Numbered from the stretch's first letter, positions 22,830 through 35,998 are shown. The stretch: DNA of 64,000 nt from Kappaphycus alvarezii (GCA_002205965.3 NADL03000199.1:26471-90470), one strand, 5' to 3'. Notes: generated by a model not told the origin, from the letters alone. Numbers and translations: made by a program.

Positions 22830-25800
22830 TTGACGTGCACTAATTGTGGTCACACCGGACACACCGCCTCCCGTTGCTGGGGAAAGGATGTCAATGGAAA
22901 GCGACCTTCTCCACCCGAACGATTCCAGCGGAGGCAATTACAGAAGCCAACGGCAATGATCTCTCAAGAAAAGATGGCTCGGAAGTGAATGAGGTGGAGT
23001 ACATTTGTCTGGTGAACAAAGCGGATAAGTCTAACGTTAAATAACCTCTAACACCTGGCTTATACATTCCGGGAGCTCCGCGCACATGACGTTTGACAGA
23101 AGTCTCTTTACAGACTACCGTGAGGTCTCGAACAGCCGCGTTGAGATGGGAACCAAGGCTTGTGCGATTGTGGCTGGAGTCGGAAACGTTCATTTGATGC
23201 TATCAGTAAACGGCATTGAAAAATCCTGTAAGCTCACCAATGTGCTACACGTTCCCAGTTTTGCCTTTTCTCTAATTTCAGTACGCCAGATGGTCGACAA
23301 TGGACTTGATGTTCAGTTTGTTCGTGACAAGTGTACTATAAAGAAAAATGACTGTACTGTGGCAACCGCGACAAGTGAAGGAGAGCTCTACGTGCTTGAT
23401 ACGTGTGATATGACTCATTCGGCACACAAAGCCTCCTTGAAGACGTGGCACGAAAGACTTGCGCACGTTCATACTCAAGGAATCTTGTCTATGTCTCGCA
23501 AAAGCGTGGTAAGTGGACTTCATCTTCTTCTTCAAATGATACCAAAGATATTGGCTCATCTTCTGACTGTGATTCCGTGAAATGCGATGCTTGTGTGGTA
23601 GGAAAAGCAACTCGTGCTGTAATTCCCAAACATCGCTCAGGAGGTAGGGCAAAGCAGCTGCTAGACTTAGTCCATTCGGACGTCTGTGGCCCACTCCAAA
23701 CACAGTCATTAGGCGGTGCGAGATACTTTGTCACATTCATCGATGATTACTCCAACTGGAGCGTTGTCTATCCGATGAAAAGTAAAGATGAAACTTTCGA
23801 GTTCTATAAGAAGTTTGCCAATTATGCCCTTACCTATACCGGTCAGCGAGTGAAAGTGTTTCGTTCAGATCGTGGAGGGGAGTATCTTTCCTCGCAGTTC
23901 CAATCCTTCTTATCTTCACAAGGAACGGTTCATCAAACGACCGCCGCGTACACGCCTGAACAAAATGGCGTCGCAGAACGGTTCAACCGTACATTGATAG
24001 ATCTGGTTCGGTCTATGCTGTCCCACATGCAGGTTCCAAAGTCATTTTGGGCTGAAGCCCTAGACAATGCCGTGTATGTGCGGAATCGTGTAACAAACAG
24101 AGCCCTGGGAAGTTCCATTACGCCTCATCACTTGTGGATGAAGGATAAACCAGATGTGTCTCACTTGAGGGTATTTGGCTGCCAATGCTGGTACAAACTG
24201 CATGCCCATGAGGTGCAGAAACTTGATGAACGTGCAGTGAAAGGAATGTTTCTTGGATACCCAGCCGGAACGAAGGCCTACAAGGTATGGGATGACGAAC
24301 TGAATCGCGTAGTTATCTCACGAAATGTGCAGTTTGATGAGTCCAGGCGAGGGCCTTGTTCGGTTGACGACAGTATATCGCATCAAAATGACGAGAATTT
24401 TGAGCCAGAGGATGTGGGCGTTGCTGACGAAACTGACCCCGATACTTAATGGCAAATATCGGTGAAAATGGAGACTCTGAGTCATCGAGAGGTCAAAATG
24501 AGCCCGTTCTAAATCCAAATATGAACCCAGAGCCCCCGGATGCGAGCTCGGAACCAGAACATACGGGTGGTGCAGACGGAGATGGATCTAGCAATGTACC
24601 ACTTCGCAGATCAGGTCGATCACGCCCCACCAAGACAATGGTGGAAGGGCCTCTTAGGAACTAATATACTCAGCACGTCTAATGAGGATGTTCCGGTACC
24701 AGACTCGTTCAAGGAAGCGATGAGTGGGACGCAACCAGATTTCTGGCAGAAAGCAGTTGACAAAGAGTTAAAATCACAACGCAAAACCAGACTTGGACGC
24801 TGGTTCCGCGCTCACAGGCCTCTAACATCCTCACATCGCGCTGGGTTTTCACCGTTAAAGATATTCCAGATGATCAGGGCCACCTCATTCAGCAAGGAAA
24901 GGGTCGCCTAGTCGTAAGAGGTTTCCAGCAGATTGAAGGAGTTGATTACTCAGAGACTTTCGCCCCGGTAATCAAATTCACGACAATTCGATTGCTACTG
25001 GCTATGGTTGCGCAATTTGACTTAGAGCTTCACCAAATGGACGTAGTCACCGCGTTTCTAAATGGAGAATTAGAGGAGGTATTTACATGGAACAACCCGA
25101 AGGATGCATCGACCCTTCCAAACCAAACCATGTTTGCAAACTCCTCAAGGCTATTTATGGCCTTAAACAAGCGAGTCGTCAATGGCAAAAAAGATTGAAG
25201 ACTTCTTGATTAATGGGCTTGGGTTTAAGACCACGAGAAGTGACGCTTGCTTGTACACAAACATATCGAATGACAGCATAATGCTCATTGCCCTTTATGT
25301 GGATGACTTGCTGCTCGCCGGTAGTGATCTAACCGCCGTAGCCTGGATGAAAGCGGAATTAAATAAAAGGTTTGAGATGAAAGACCTGGGTGAGGCGAAA
25401 AAGTGCATAGGGCTTGAAATTAGTAGGAAAAGGTCGTCCAAGCTAGTCTGTATATCGCAGAAAGCGTATGCCGAATCCGTACTGAAACGTTTGGAATGGT
25501 CAGCTGTAATTCCGTGAGTACACCAATGGAACAGGGATTCCATCCCGAGTCTTCGACAAGCCCGTACTGCGATGTCCCGTATCGACAGATCATCGGCTGT
25601 CTGATGTTCCTGATGGTTGGTTCTCGTCCAGATTTAGCATATGCCGTTGGCAAATTGTCTCAACACTGTGAGAAGCCTCGCGAGGACCACTGGCAGGCTG
25701 CGAAAAGGGTTTTGAGGTTCATCAAAGGAACACTCTCAACTGGTGTTATCCTAAACGGAAATCTCTCAGTGGAGTACCTCGAAGGCTTTAGTGATGCGGA

Positions 25801-26256
25801 CTGGGGTGGCTGCTTGAGTTCAAGAAAGTCCACCAGCGGCTATGTATTCAAGCTTTGTGGAGGAGCCGTCAGCTGGTCGTCGAGGAAGCAAACGGTTGTT
25901 GCAAAGTCTACCTGCGAAGCAGAGTACATCGCGCTTTGTGATGCCTGCAAAGAAGCCGCCTGGCTAAGATGCCTCCTGACAGATGCATTGGGAAAATCAG
26001 AAGATGTACTGTTACTATCGGTTGTGATAATACAGGAACTATATCCTTTGCAGGCAACGAGGGGGTCAGCCGGCGTAACAAGCATATCGATATCTCATAC
26101 CACTTTGTCAGAGATGCTATCCATCGCAATATTGTTTCCCTCTTCCATGTACCGTCTTCTGAAATGCCAGCAGATATACTAACGAAGCCTCTTGGACGAC
26201 TTTCGTTCAATAAATGTGTGAGGTTTCTGGGACTTGGGGATCTGCGCGATGCTTAG
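22830..26256 (+). pseudogene. pol: Ba gag (nucleocapsid end) and pol
   Basis: It starts at the zinc knuckle CTNCGHTGHTASRC. The protease reads WLIHSGSSAHMTFD (about 23060), with His replacing the catalytic Asp of DSG. The pre-integrase is open at 23086-23580. Integrase is open for 334 codons (23445-24449) with CDAC, HSDVCG, RSDRGGEY and TPEQNGVAERFN, a complete DDE core. RT is in pieces: [12 protein letters not shown] (about 25033) and YVDD (about 25298). RNase H is at 25496-26256 with FSDADWGG, CEAEY and NRRNKHIDISYHF split over two frames. Confidence 0.88.
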
Positions 26257-26275
26257 GGCATGTGATCGAGGGGGG

Positions 26276-27760
26276 TGTTGGTGATTTCGTGAGACGATCA
26301 CACGCCCATCGCACTGACTAGACGTCTCCACGGAGGTTGGAAAGCTGTATATGTGTACACGTGGACACATGTAGTTCTGAAGGGAAATATATGCCAAATT
26401 TACCCGAAAAGCAAAGTTGCCGGGACGAAAGGCCATTTTCAGGGGGTCGACGAAAAATGCAAATTTGCATAATTGTTGACAAGTGGAACTTGGCCCATAA
26501 TGCCTAGGCAAAGAATTGCCTGCTTTAATCCTATTCGCTGACAGGGACAATACTGCAATTCTATTGGCCCAGGATGTACACGTGCCAGGTGTTGTAGAGG
26601 TTCCTTGGCTGGTTTTAGTTGTTCAAAGGCAGATATGGGATATAACGGTTATTTATGAGCTATTTTAGAGGTCAAAATGTTTTTAGGGGTTCCTTTTACG
26701 TAGGGAAATGTGCTGTAAGGGTGTGAGGAATGTAGTGTAGCGGGAGCTGTGCTGAATAAGACATATACACGTGTACAGGTGTGGCATTGGTGTATGCGAT
26801 GTACACGTGGTACAGAAAAGCGTAGAAACCATTGGTGCAGTGGTGTCCACGTGTTGTACTATTGTCAGTTGTGGAACTGTACTTCGTACTGTACTTCGTC
26901 CTGTACTTCGTACTATACTTCGTACTGTACTTTGTATTGTACTTCGTACTGTACTTGAATTCATACAGTAAGGGGTGGTTATGCGAATCGTTGTCATAAT
27001 TACACCGCTCCGTTGATTGAACGTACAGTAGATAGCCGGCTGCATCCGCCGGCTGCAATCCACTACTACACTCCCTGGCCGCATCCACGACTGCATTCCA
27101 CCACTGCACTGTCGGTTCCATCCTCCGGCTGCATTATGGAAGCGACTCTTGATTCTATAATGTGTATGAGGATTCTAGTTATGATTCTATGCACCCGGCT
27201 GCATCCTCCGGCTGCATTATGGAAGCGACTCTTGATTCTATAATGTGCATGAGGATCCTAGTTATGATTCCCTGCACCCGGCTGCATCCTCCGGCTGCAC
27301 TATGGAAGCGATTCTTGATTCTATAATATGTATGAGGTTTCTAGTTACTTTTACGTGCCTCGCTACACCCTCCGGCTGCATCTCAGAACATTTACCATAT
27401 TCTATGATTTGTATGAGGGTTTGAGTACGTTATTATGGCCCAAGAAAATTTGGTGCCTACAGGCTGCGGAAATAAGGCACTGCATTCATGTGTCTAGTGG
27501 GCCAGTTGTTTTATGCAAATTTGGCAGCTTTGGAAGCAGTTCGAAAATGGACTCAAAGAACGTTTTTGCTGGGCCAATATCTTTCAACTTGCCCAAATGG
27601 TTTGGTTTATGGGATTTTGTAAATGGGGAGGAATGAAGTAGCGAGTAGTTTTAGAATGTACTTAAGGTCGACGTTTTCGAGCACCAAGTAAATTCTGGGG
27701 AGCTAAGCCCGCAGCTTCATCCTCTCTCCCACCAGCCTTCCCTATCGCAACTCATCATCA
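26276..27760 (+). repeat. Ba 3' LTR (1485 bp)
   Basis: Starts TGTTGGTGATTT after the purine run GAGGGGG and ends CATCATCA. It carries GTACACGTG boxes (about 26765, 26805), TACTTCGTACTG tandem words (26880-26955), three 80-bp U3 units (27110-27400) and the lineage B 3' end with CATCCTCTCTCCCACCAGCC. Confidence 0.88.
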
Positions 27761-29282
27761 AGTTAGTCCCACGTTTTGAGGCCTCAAATATTCTGACTCC
27801 AAAATGGGTGTTTGCAATAAAAGATGCCCAGGACTCCAACGGTGGCTTTTCTCGAAAATCGAAGGCGCGTCTTGTCGCTCGTGGATTCCAACAGGTCAAA
27901 GGGGTAGATTATAATGAAACATACGCCCCTGTCGTGAAGCTCACGTCAATTCGGGTGCTTTTGGCACTTGTTGCGCATCAGGATCTGGAGCTGCATCAAA
28001 TGGACGTAAAGACGGCATTTCTGAACGGTGATGTGGAAGAGGACGTGTACATGGAGCAGCCTGATGGGTTTTAAAGACACCTCGAAACCGAATCATGTCT
28101 GCAAGTTTCTGAAGGCCTTGTATGGTTTGAAACAGGCACATAGGCGGTGGCACCAGAAAATCGATGATTTTCTTGTTGATGGGCTCAAGTTCAAAAGTAG
28201 CACTAATGATCCCTGTGTTTATGTAAAATTTGACCCAACCTCCGACTCAATCATGATTATCCTCCTGTATGTTGATGACTTGCTGCTTGCAGGAAACAAC
28301 GTGGAGGCTATTGCATGGATGAAGGGGGAGCTGAACCGCCGTTTTGAAATGAAAGATTTGGGAGAGGCGAAAATGGTTGTTGGCCTTGAAATTTCTCGCC
28401 GGAGATCCGAACGCTCCTTGTGTTTATCCCAGCCACGGTTTGTAGACAGCGTTCTAGAGCGATTTGGAATGCAGAATTGTAGACCTGTTCCAACTCCTAT
28501 GAATATTAACACTGACGAGTTAAACGTGGATCGGTCGGGATATACGGGTAATGATGCTCGGACAGATGCTCCATACAGGAGCGCTATTGGAGCTCTCATG
28601 TATTTGTCTGTTGGAACACGACCTGATATATCTTATGCGGGGTAAACTTGCACGTTTTTGCGAGGAACCAAGAGAGAAGCATTGGTTAGCAGTAAAAAGA
28701 GTGTTAAGGTATCTTGCTGGGACCAAAGATTTAGGTCTTGTGTTCCAAGGGAATGCTGAGCTGGGCTTGTCTGCATATTGTGACTCGGATTGGGCCGGAG
28801 ATGTGTCCGATCGCAAATCGACGAGTGGTTTCGTGTTTCGTATGGCTGGAAGTGGGGTAAGTTGGTGCTCGCGAAAGCAAACGGTTGTCGCAGCTTCGTC
28901 ATGTGAGGCCGAATACATTTCGTTAACTGCAGCAAGTAAAGAGGCAATATGGCTGAGACGTGTCGTTCGGGATATCCTTGAAACCTGGACATCGCTGGGC
29001 GTGAAAGCACTTGGAATTGATCATGCTACTACAATATACAGCGATAACCAGGGGGCTATGGAGCTCGCTCGAAACGAAAGCACCAACAGACGCAACAAGC
29101 ACATTGATATTGCATACCACTTTGTAAGAGATGCAGTTGTGCGTAAAGAGGTGGATTTGGTGTACGTGCCAACAAGTGAAAATGTTGCTGACGCCTTGAC
29201 GAAACCACTAGGGCGAGTTCAGATGACAAAACTTGTTAGAATGATTGTAATGGGTAGGAAGGGGGAGCATAAATTAATCTAA
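27761..29282 (+). pseudogene. pol: A5 RT and RNase H
   Basis: It is open from LVPRFEASNILTPKWVF (27763), which fits lineage B better here than the A1-A4 sequence does. An extra T near 28073 (GGGTTTTAAAG) shifts the frame. The second part runs 28028-28645 with YVDDLLLA (28268). A missing base near 28641 shifts to the last part, ending at 29282. That part includes CDSDWAGD, CEAEY, SDNQGA and NRRNKHID. This is the cleanest lineage A 3' half. Confidence 0.88.
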
Positions 29283-29306
29283 AAAAAACAATGTGATCGA
29301 GGGGAG

Positions 29307-30552
29307 TGTTGAAAAAGTGATAGAATGCATGCGATCCCATGGTTTTTAGTTGCCACCTGGACACGTGTACACTTGTAGCATGAAAATGCGAGTTGCACTC
29401 TTCTTGGGTGTGCACACCTATGACACGTGTAAAATGGGCCAAACCGAAAGTTGCCTGGGACGAAAGCCCATTTTCGGGCAACTCAAAATCACGGCGCATT
29501 TTGCCATTTTTCAAAGCACTTGGTATTCTGCCCTCTGATTGGCTGCTAGATACGCCTCCATACCACTCATATCGCTACAAGTGGCGATATCTGAGCTGAT
29601 CATTGTGGAGCATTCTGACACTTGGCATGTTATGGTTGGTTGATGGTTTGTCTCTCTTCTAGGCTCAAAATACTGTACACAGTGTGCATACGTGTACTGT
29701 CTCCTAGGTGGCATACGTGTACTGTCTCCTATGTGGCATACGTGTACTGTCTCTCGTCGTACGTGTACATTATTATAGGTGTCGTACGTGTACAAGTAAA
29801 CAGTGGTTTCTATATTTATCCTATAGTTGCCTGGACTGGCTGCATACGGCTTACACTATACTCATTATACTGGCTGCGTACAAATCACTCTTGCACAAGT
29901 ATGCAGCCAAAGTATGTTGATGCAGCCACGTTGCTTCTACAGTATTGCACGTATGGCACGTAAGGCTTAATTCACGTTGAACGGCCTGCATGAGATTTAC
30001 GTACTGTTACGTAGCAAAGTGAGACAAGCCCGCCGAAAATTGTTTTCTACTGTCACGATATATTAAGTTCCCGCCTTTGGGTTTTGTTACAGGCGAGAGA
30101 TTACAGTTGCATAGGCGGGTACGTAAGGCATAATTCAGGGTTGACTGTTTTATTATATGTTTACGTAACAGAACGTGCATGGCTAGCATGAACGTAATGT
30201 TACTCACGTTTTGAATATTGGTAATTATGAATTTCCCGCGCATGCAAATGAGGGATTCTGAGGCATCTTGGCGCGGTAGGCTATAGGATCAACAAAGATA
30301 GTACTGCAAATGTAGATTTTGCTACTTTCATTTTGCTTTCACAAAGCCGAAGTGAGTACCGGCAAACAGTATATAGTTGTAGTCTAATAGCTCATCCAAG
30401 TAAAGAAGAGGTACGGACTTGCCTTTGATTTCAACACCAACCTCACCCTTGCCGTTCTATCTCCTTTCTGTTTCCTTTTCCACCTGCACTCCTTCCCTAC
30501 ATTCCTTTTCATTCTCTCTCCTCATCCCTCACCATCCCCTTTTCTTCTATCA
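29307..30552 (+). repeat. Lineage A LTR (1246 bp) between A5 and A6
   Basis: Starts TGTTGAAAAAG after GAGGGGAG and ends CTATCA. It has three instead of two GGCATACGTGTACTGTCTCC units (29680-29760), which explains most of its extra length. It again has a polypurine tract on its left and a primer site on its right, so A5 and A6 share it. Confidence 0.9.
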
Positions 30553-30566
30553 GGTTATGGGCCCAG
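30553..30566 (+). promoter_or_regulatory. Primer binding site of A6
   Basis: GGTTATGGGCCCAG, full 14-nt match to the anticodon arm complement of initiator tRNA-Met. Confidence 0.85.
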
Positions 30567-32102
30567 CCCACGCTACCGCTCTTTCCGCTTGATCCGTCCC
30601 TCAACCGTTGACGTTGACGTTGAGGTAATTGCTTTCTCTGTGTTGTTGGTGCTGTTGGTGTTGTCACTTGTTGCTTTTGGTTATTGTTGTTGGGTTCTTG
30701 TCGTTGTTGGGACCCATTTGGTGATTGTCAAGCACTCTGTGTGTGGATCCTGAGTTTTTTGTGGTTATCATTGTGTGTTGTTGGAATCTTTTGTTTGTGA
30801 GAACCAATTCTAAGGCTGTCAAGCACTCTGTGTGTGGATCCTGAGTGTTTTTGTGGTTATTATTGTGTGTTAGACTAGAGCATTCATTGCTTGTGCTCTA
30901 CTGCTGTTGAGACCTTTTGTGTTGTCAAGCACTCTGTGTGAGGATCCTGAGTGCTTTGTGGTTCATTGCTCTGTGTCATTGTTTGTTGGTTTGGTTTTCT
31001 GTCTCTTTTGTGGTGGTCGTGGTCATTCGCAATTGTCAGCTCGAGTTTATTGTTTGGAATATTGGCCTTGTTGTTTGGAGGAATCTAGGCCTGGTTGTTG
31101 ATACCCCTTGCACTCTTGGAAAGCCTTCACGGCAACGGAAAAGAAGAAGACAGAGTGCCGGGGGTCCGCCCAAGTTTGTCCGATCTCTTGCCGAATCGTG
31201 GTCTGGCAATCGGTTTTGTGATCCTCTCACCGGCTGTACTCTTTTGAGAACAGTGCCTTTGTGTAACGCGAGTTGGACGGACCGTACCATACAAACCCAC
31301 GCGGTTGATAACGCGAGTTATCAGAAGTCGTAAGACTGAACCCGATTCCGGTGGGAATCACGGTGTACCAGCCGAGTCGGTCCGTTGCAGTGGCCCTTTT
31401 GCGCGCCGGCGGGACAGAGACGCTCCTCGCTTGAACGATCGATACGTACGCGAAACACCATCGCCCGTGGTCGGAGAGGGAACGACTGTCTTCTAATTCC
31501 TTACTCTGGTAGCATACCGGGTACTAGTGTTCTGCACTTGTATTTTGGTACCTGCTGGCTATACTTCTGTTGAGGTATAGATACGTGCTGTGCACGGAAG
31601 GACGAGGCTCATTGGTGACCTTGAGTGCTTTCACACGAGTACGACGGAAGTCAAGCAACACAGTCCGGAAGGAAACGCGCCTGAGTTAGTACGGAAAGAC
31701 TGTGATTGTGGTAAGACGCCCTTTGCTGCGGGGACCTTTCGGGGTAGTGGCTGAAAATTCCTGGCCGTCTACAGGTAAAAGTTGCTGTGCTTACTCGTGG
31801 CACACGGATCGCGCTCAAAGTTGAAAGACCAGCACTGGCCGATATACAGGGGTAGCGCCCTAAGGCACAAATAAAGAGGTGGTAAGAGGTAAAGAGGAGG
31901 AAAACTAAAGAGGTAAAGAGTTGGAAATTAAACACCACGTGTCTTTGAGTAAACGCTGCAAACTTCTTATAGGGAAAGGCTTGCCGTGACAAGCGACTAT
32001 CGGTCGCCGGCTTGGGATACCTGAACAGAGGACTTTGCATACTCACTGCATACGTGGTAATAGAGGTTTCAGATACAAAGGGTCTTGGATAAGAACGTAG
32101 TC
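30567..32102 (+). other. A6 leader
   Basis: Colinear with the other A leaders. It has repeats from 30727, an open frame ending 31333, short frames ending 31496 and 31573, a purine-rich tract near 31870-31920 and the hairpin at 31990-32014. Confidence 0.6.
31990..32014 (+). other. Conserved leader hairpin upstream of A6 gag
   Basis: Identical to 6161-6185; 88 nt before the gag ATG. Confidence 0.65.
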
Positions 32103-32823
32103 ATGGACGATCGCGGAGGCGGAGTTCGAATTGAAAAGCTCACCAACAATAATTTCCATGTTTGGAAGCAGAAGGTGCAGCTTCTTCTCGCCCTCCGGGA
32201 GCTTGATGACTACATTGTGGATGACCCGCCTGAAGAATCCGATGACGGGGCTTTCAAATCATGGACTCGGGCCGACCGCAAAGCACGGGCGCTCATCGGG
32301 TTGTCCCTTTCTGATGAGCACCTTGAGCATGTGCGCGCTGCGGCAACTGCAAAGGAGATGTGGACTATTATTCTCAACACGTTTGAAAGGCACACACTCC
32401 TCAATAAGCTTGCGGCTCGACGCCGCTTTTACACGCGGCTATGGACGGTAACGAGAGATTTTGCAGTATGTTAACCGTGTGACGCAGCTAGCAGCGACCC
32501 TGAAATCCATGGATGTGACTATTGATGACAAAGAGATAGCCATGGCTGTGCTTAATGGATTGCCACCTCGGTTCGACAATCTCATCGTTGCCTTGGATGC
32601 GCTCGGAAATGAGGACAGGGTGTTTACTTTGGAATTTGTGAAGAGCCGGTTGTTGCAGGAAGAGGAGCGTGCTCAAATGAGAGAGTCAAAAGGTACAAAA
32701 TCCAATGCGGCGCTCATATCCAGTGCCCGTCCGAATGACTACGGAGGTAATGCTAGACAGCTGCACTGTACGAACTGCGGTCATTCGGTCATACGGCTGA
32801 CAGATGCTGGGGCAAAGATGTGA
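32103..32823 (+). pseudogene. gag: A6 gag, one frameshift
   Basis: The shared ATG opens a frame that is intact through the N-terminal and early capsid domains. One base is lost near 32434 (ACACGCGGC against ACACCGCGGC in A3). The second frame, 32461-32823, carries the rest of the capsid and the first half of the zinc knuckle. The frame fails inside the knuckle (GGTCATTCGGTCATACGG), at the site also damaged in A3 and A4. Confidence 0.83.
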
Positions 32824-35690
32824 ACGGTAAGCGCCCGGAAGCTCCGAGGGGCTATCGTCACCTGGGTCTCGTAGCGGCAGAGCATCTAATAGTCATCGAA
32901 CGAAAGAATCGCCCGAGAAGATCAGCAGGCGTTCGTAGGTGCAAATGTATTTGATTCGACTTATTCCCATCCTCCAGCTGATAGTGAGGACAGCATAGAT
33001 GAGATGAAATCGTTTGCCTAATGTCACGAATTAAACAGGCCGGAATTTCGGCCGGAACTTCCTCCTGGTACGCAGATTCGGCATGTACTTCCCATATGAC
33101 ATACGATAGGAGTGTTTTCACGAGTTATACCGAATTCTCTGCAGCTTCAGTCGAAATGGGAACTAAAGCCCGGGCTAGGATTGCTGGGCGAGGTGACGTG
33201 GAGCTGACCCTACTAGTGGATGGTTGTCGAAAGCGGTGCATTCTGCGAGATGTTGTTCACGTTCCTACTTTCGAATACTCTCTCATTTCTGTAGGCAAAG
33301 CGGACATAGAAGGGATCAAAACTGTATTTGAGAACAAATCTATGCAGATGACAAAGAATGGGAAAGTTGTGGCAACTGGAAAAATGCTGTGCGATAGCCT
33401 TCTTTATGCCATCGAAATAGTCCAGAAGATACCGAATGATACCTTGTACTCTGCGAAAGTCACCACACTCTCAACATGGCACGAGAGAATGGCTCATGTA
33501 AGCAAAGAGGGCATTGCATCCATGGTACGGAACAATGTTGTAGACGGCGTGCAGATCAGTGGCTCGAGTGCATCTGAAGTATGCACATCATGCGTTCATG
33601 GAAAGGCTCATCGTTCTGCAGTGCCGAAGAACGTACGAGTGGTAGAGCTGAAGCAATATTAGATCTTGTTCACAGTGACGTTTGTGGACCCATGGAGGTT
33701 TCTTCAGTTGAGGAGCACGCTACTTTGTGACTTTCACGGACGATCATTCCTCCTGGGTTACCGTCTACATGATGCAGCGAAAATCAGAGGTCTTTGATAA
33801 ATATAAACTGTTCCAAGCTCGTAGCGAAGCCCATACTGGGCGCCGCATTGGTATCTTTCGTTCAGATCGATGGAGAATATATGTCCACTGCATTCAAGGA
33901 CTATCTTGCTGCGTGCGGAACAAAACATGAGCTTAGTGCAGTGGAGTCACCTGAACAGAATGGTGTTTCTGAGCGGCTGAACCGAACTCTGATGGATCTG
34001 GTTCGGTCAATGCTACATGCAAAGAGTCTGCCAAAACAGTTCTGGGCCGAAGCTCTGGCGACTGCTGTATACATTCGAAACAGAGTTACAACTCGCGCAC
34101 TTCCAAGCACACGACCCCGCATCATATCTGGTACGGGCGCAAGCCCAATTTTCGCACCTTCGTACGTTCGGAAGTAAATGTTGGTACACCATCCCGGCAA
34201 GCCAGTTGAGTAAGCTGACTACCGAGCACGGGAAGCAATTATGCTTGGATTGCGGAAGCAGCAAAGCTTACAAACTGTGGGATCCTGAATTACACAAGGT
34301 AGTTGTTTCCAGAGATGTCAGATTCAGTGAGAGCGAAACCTGCACTCCAAATAAATGAAAACGAATCAGATGAGCGTCTTGCAATTAGCTCTGATGAGGA
34401 TCTTGTAGGTCTCGGCGCTGAACGGATGATCAAGTCCGGCTTCCTACACTGGACACAGCCGAGATGGCTACAGCTTCGAGACAAGATATTCAGGGACAAA
34501 GCGATGACCAGGCTAATGCTGGAAACGACCCGACGGTCGCCGAAAACGTTGGTACTGATAACGAAAGCCCTGAACCCCCTGATGTAAATGTAGCTCCACG
34601 GAGATTTGAGAGGATTCGAAGGACTCCAAATGCTTGGTGGAGGTCCAATATATCCTTGACACCTAATGACACGGCCCTTATCGTCCTGTATGTCGATGAC
34701 TTGCTGCTTGCAGGAAACAACGTGGAGGCTATTGCATGGATGGAGGGGGAGCTGAACCGCTGTTTTGAAATGAAAGATTTGGGAGAGGTGAAAATGGTTG
34801 TTGGCCTTGAAATTTCTCGCCGAAGATCCGGACGCTCCTTGTGTTTATGCCAGCCACGGTTTGTAGGCAGCGTTCTAGAGCGATTTCGAATGCAGAATTG
34901 TAGACCTGTTCCAACTCCTATGAATATTAACACTGACGAGTTGGACATGGATCGGTCGGGATATACGGGTAATGATGCTCGGACAGATGCTCCATACAGG
35001 AGCGCTATTGGAGCTCTCATGTATTTTTCTGTTGGAACACGACCTGGTATATCTTATGCGGAGGGCAAACTTGCACGTTTTTGCGAAGAACCAAGAGAGA
35101 CGCATTGATTAGCAGTAAAAAGAGTGTTAATGTATCTTGCTGGCACCAAATATTTAGGTCTTGTGTTCCAAGGGAATGCTGAGCTGGGCTTGTCTGGATA
35201 TTGTGACTCGGGTTGGGCCGGAGATGTGTCCGATTGCAAATCGACGAGTGGTTTCGTGTTTCGTATGGCTGGAAGTGGGGTAAGTTGGTGCTCGCGAAAG
35301 CAAACGGTTGTCGCAGCTTCGTCATGTGAGGCCGAATACATTTCGTTAACTGCAGCAAGTAAAGAGGCAATATGGCTGAGACGTGTCGTTCGGGATATCC
35401 TTGAAACCTGGACATCGCTGGGCGTGAAAGCACTTGGAATTGATCATGCTACTACAACATACAGCGATAACCAAGGGGCTATGGAGCTCGCTCGAAACGA
35501 AAGCACCAACAGACGAAACAAGCACATTGATATTGCATACACTTTGTAAGAGATGCAGTTGTGCGTAAAGAGGTGGATTTGGTGTACGTGCCAACAAGTG
35601 AAAATGTTGCTGACGCCTTGACGGAACCACTAGGGCGAGTTCAGATGACAAAACTTGTTAAAATGATTGTAATGCGTAGGAAGGGGGAGC
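32824..35690 (+). pseudogene. pol: A6 pol with a large RT deletion
   Basis: Protease and pre-integrase are open at 33021-33662 (SWYADSACTSHMTYD, HERMAH, CTSC). The integrase core is broken at 33868, where RSDRGGEY loses bases. At about 34676 the tether region joins straight to IVLYVDDLLLA, removing about 680 bp including the first catalytic RT Asp. RNase H follows at 35124-35549, with a base lost in the final AYHF motif. It shares many variants with A2 and A3 after the deletion. Confidence 0.85.
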
Positions 35691-35733
35691 ATAAATTAAT
35701 ATAAAAGAAAAACCATTTGTGATCGAAGGGGAA

Positions 35734-35998
35734 TGTTGAAAAAGTGATAGAATGCATGCGATCCCATGGTTTTTAGTTGCCCCTGGACACGTCTACACTT
35801 GTAGCATGAAATGCGAGTTGCACCCTTCTTCGGTAGGCGCACCTATGTCACGTGTAAAATGGCCCAAACCGAAAGTTGCCTGGGACGAAAGCCCATTTTC
35901 GGGCAACTCAAAATCACGGCGCATTTTGCCATTTTTCAAAGCACTTGGTATTCTGCCCTCTGATTGGCTGCTAGATACGCCTCCATACCCCTCATATC
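35734..35998 (+). repeat. Lineage A LTR fragment, cut by Bc1
   Basis: Starts TGTTGAAAAAG after GATCGAAGGGGAA and breaks at CTCATATC. That is the left arm of the ATATCGC/GCGATAT palindrome. The reversed Bc1 LTR begins at the next base. The rest of this A LTR is not seen elsewhere in the window. Confidence 0.85.

Larger units (their letters stand above)
21583..27760 (+). mobile_element. Ba: truncated lineage B copia element
   Basis: It consists of a 5' LTR fragment (21583-22829), an internal region from the Gag zinc knuckle to RNase H (22830-26256), a polypurine tract and a full 3' LTR (26276-27760). Missing are the first roughly 100 bp and last roughly 330 bp of the 5' LTR, the primer site, the leader and most of gag. 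It sits between two lineage A pieces that may once have been one element, but the flanks show no 5-bp duplication. Confidence 0.85.

Noticed and set aside
34490-35020. 176-codon and similar long antisense frames opposite pol
   Set aside because: They mirror RT coding on the other strand, show no domain, and recur only because the sense strand is conserved.
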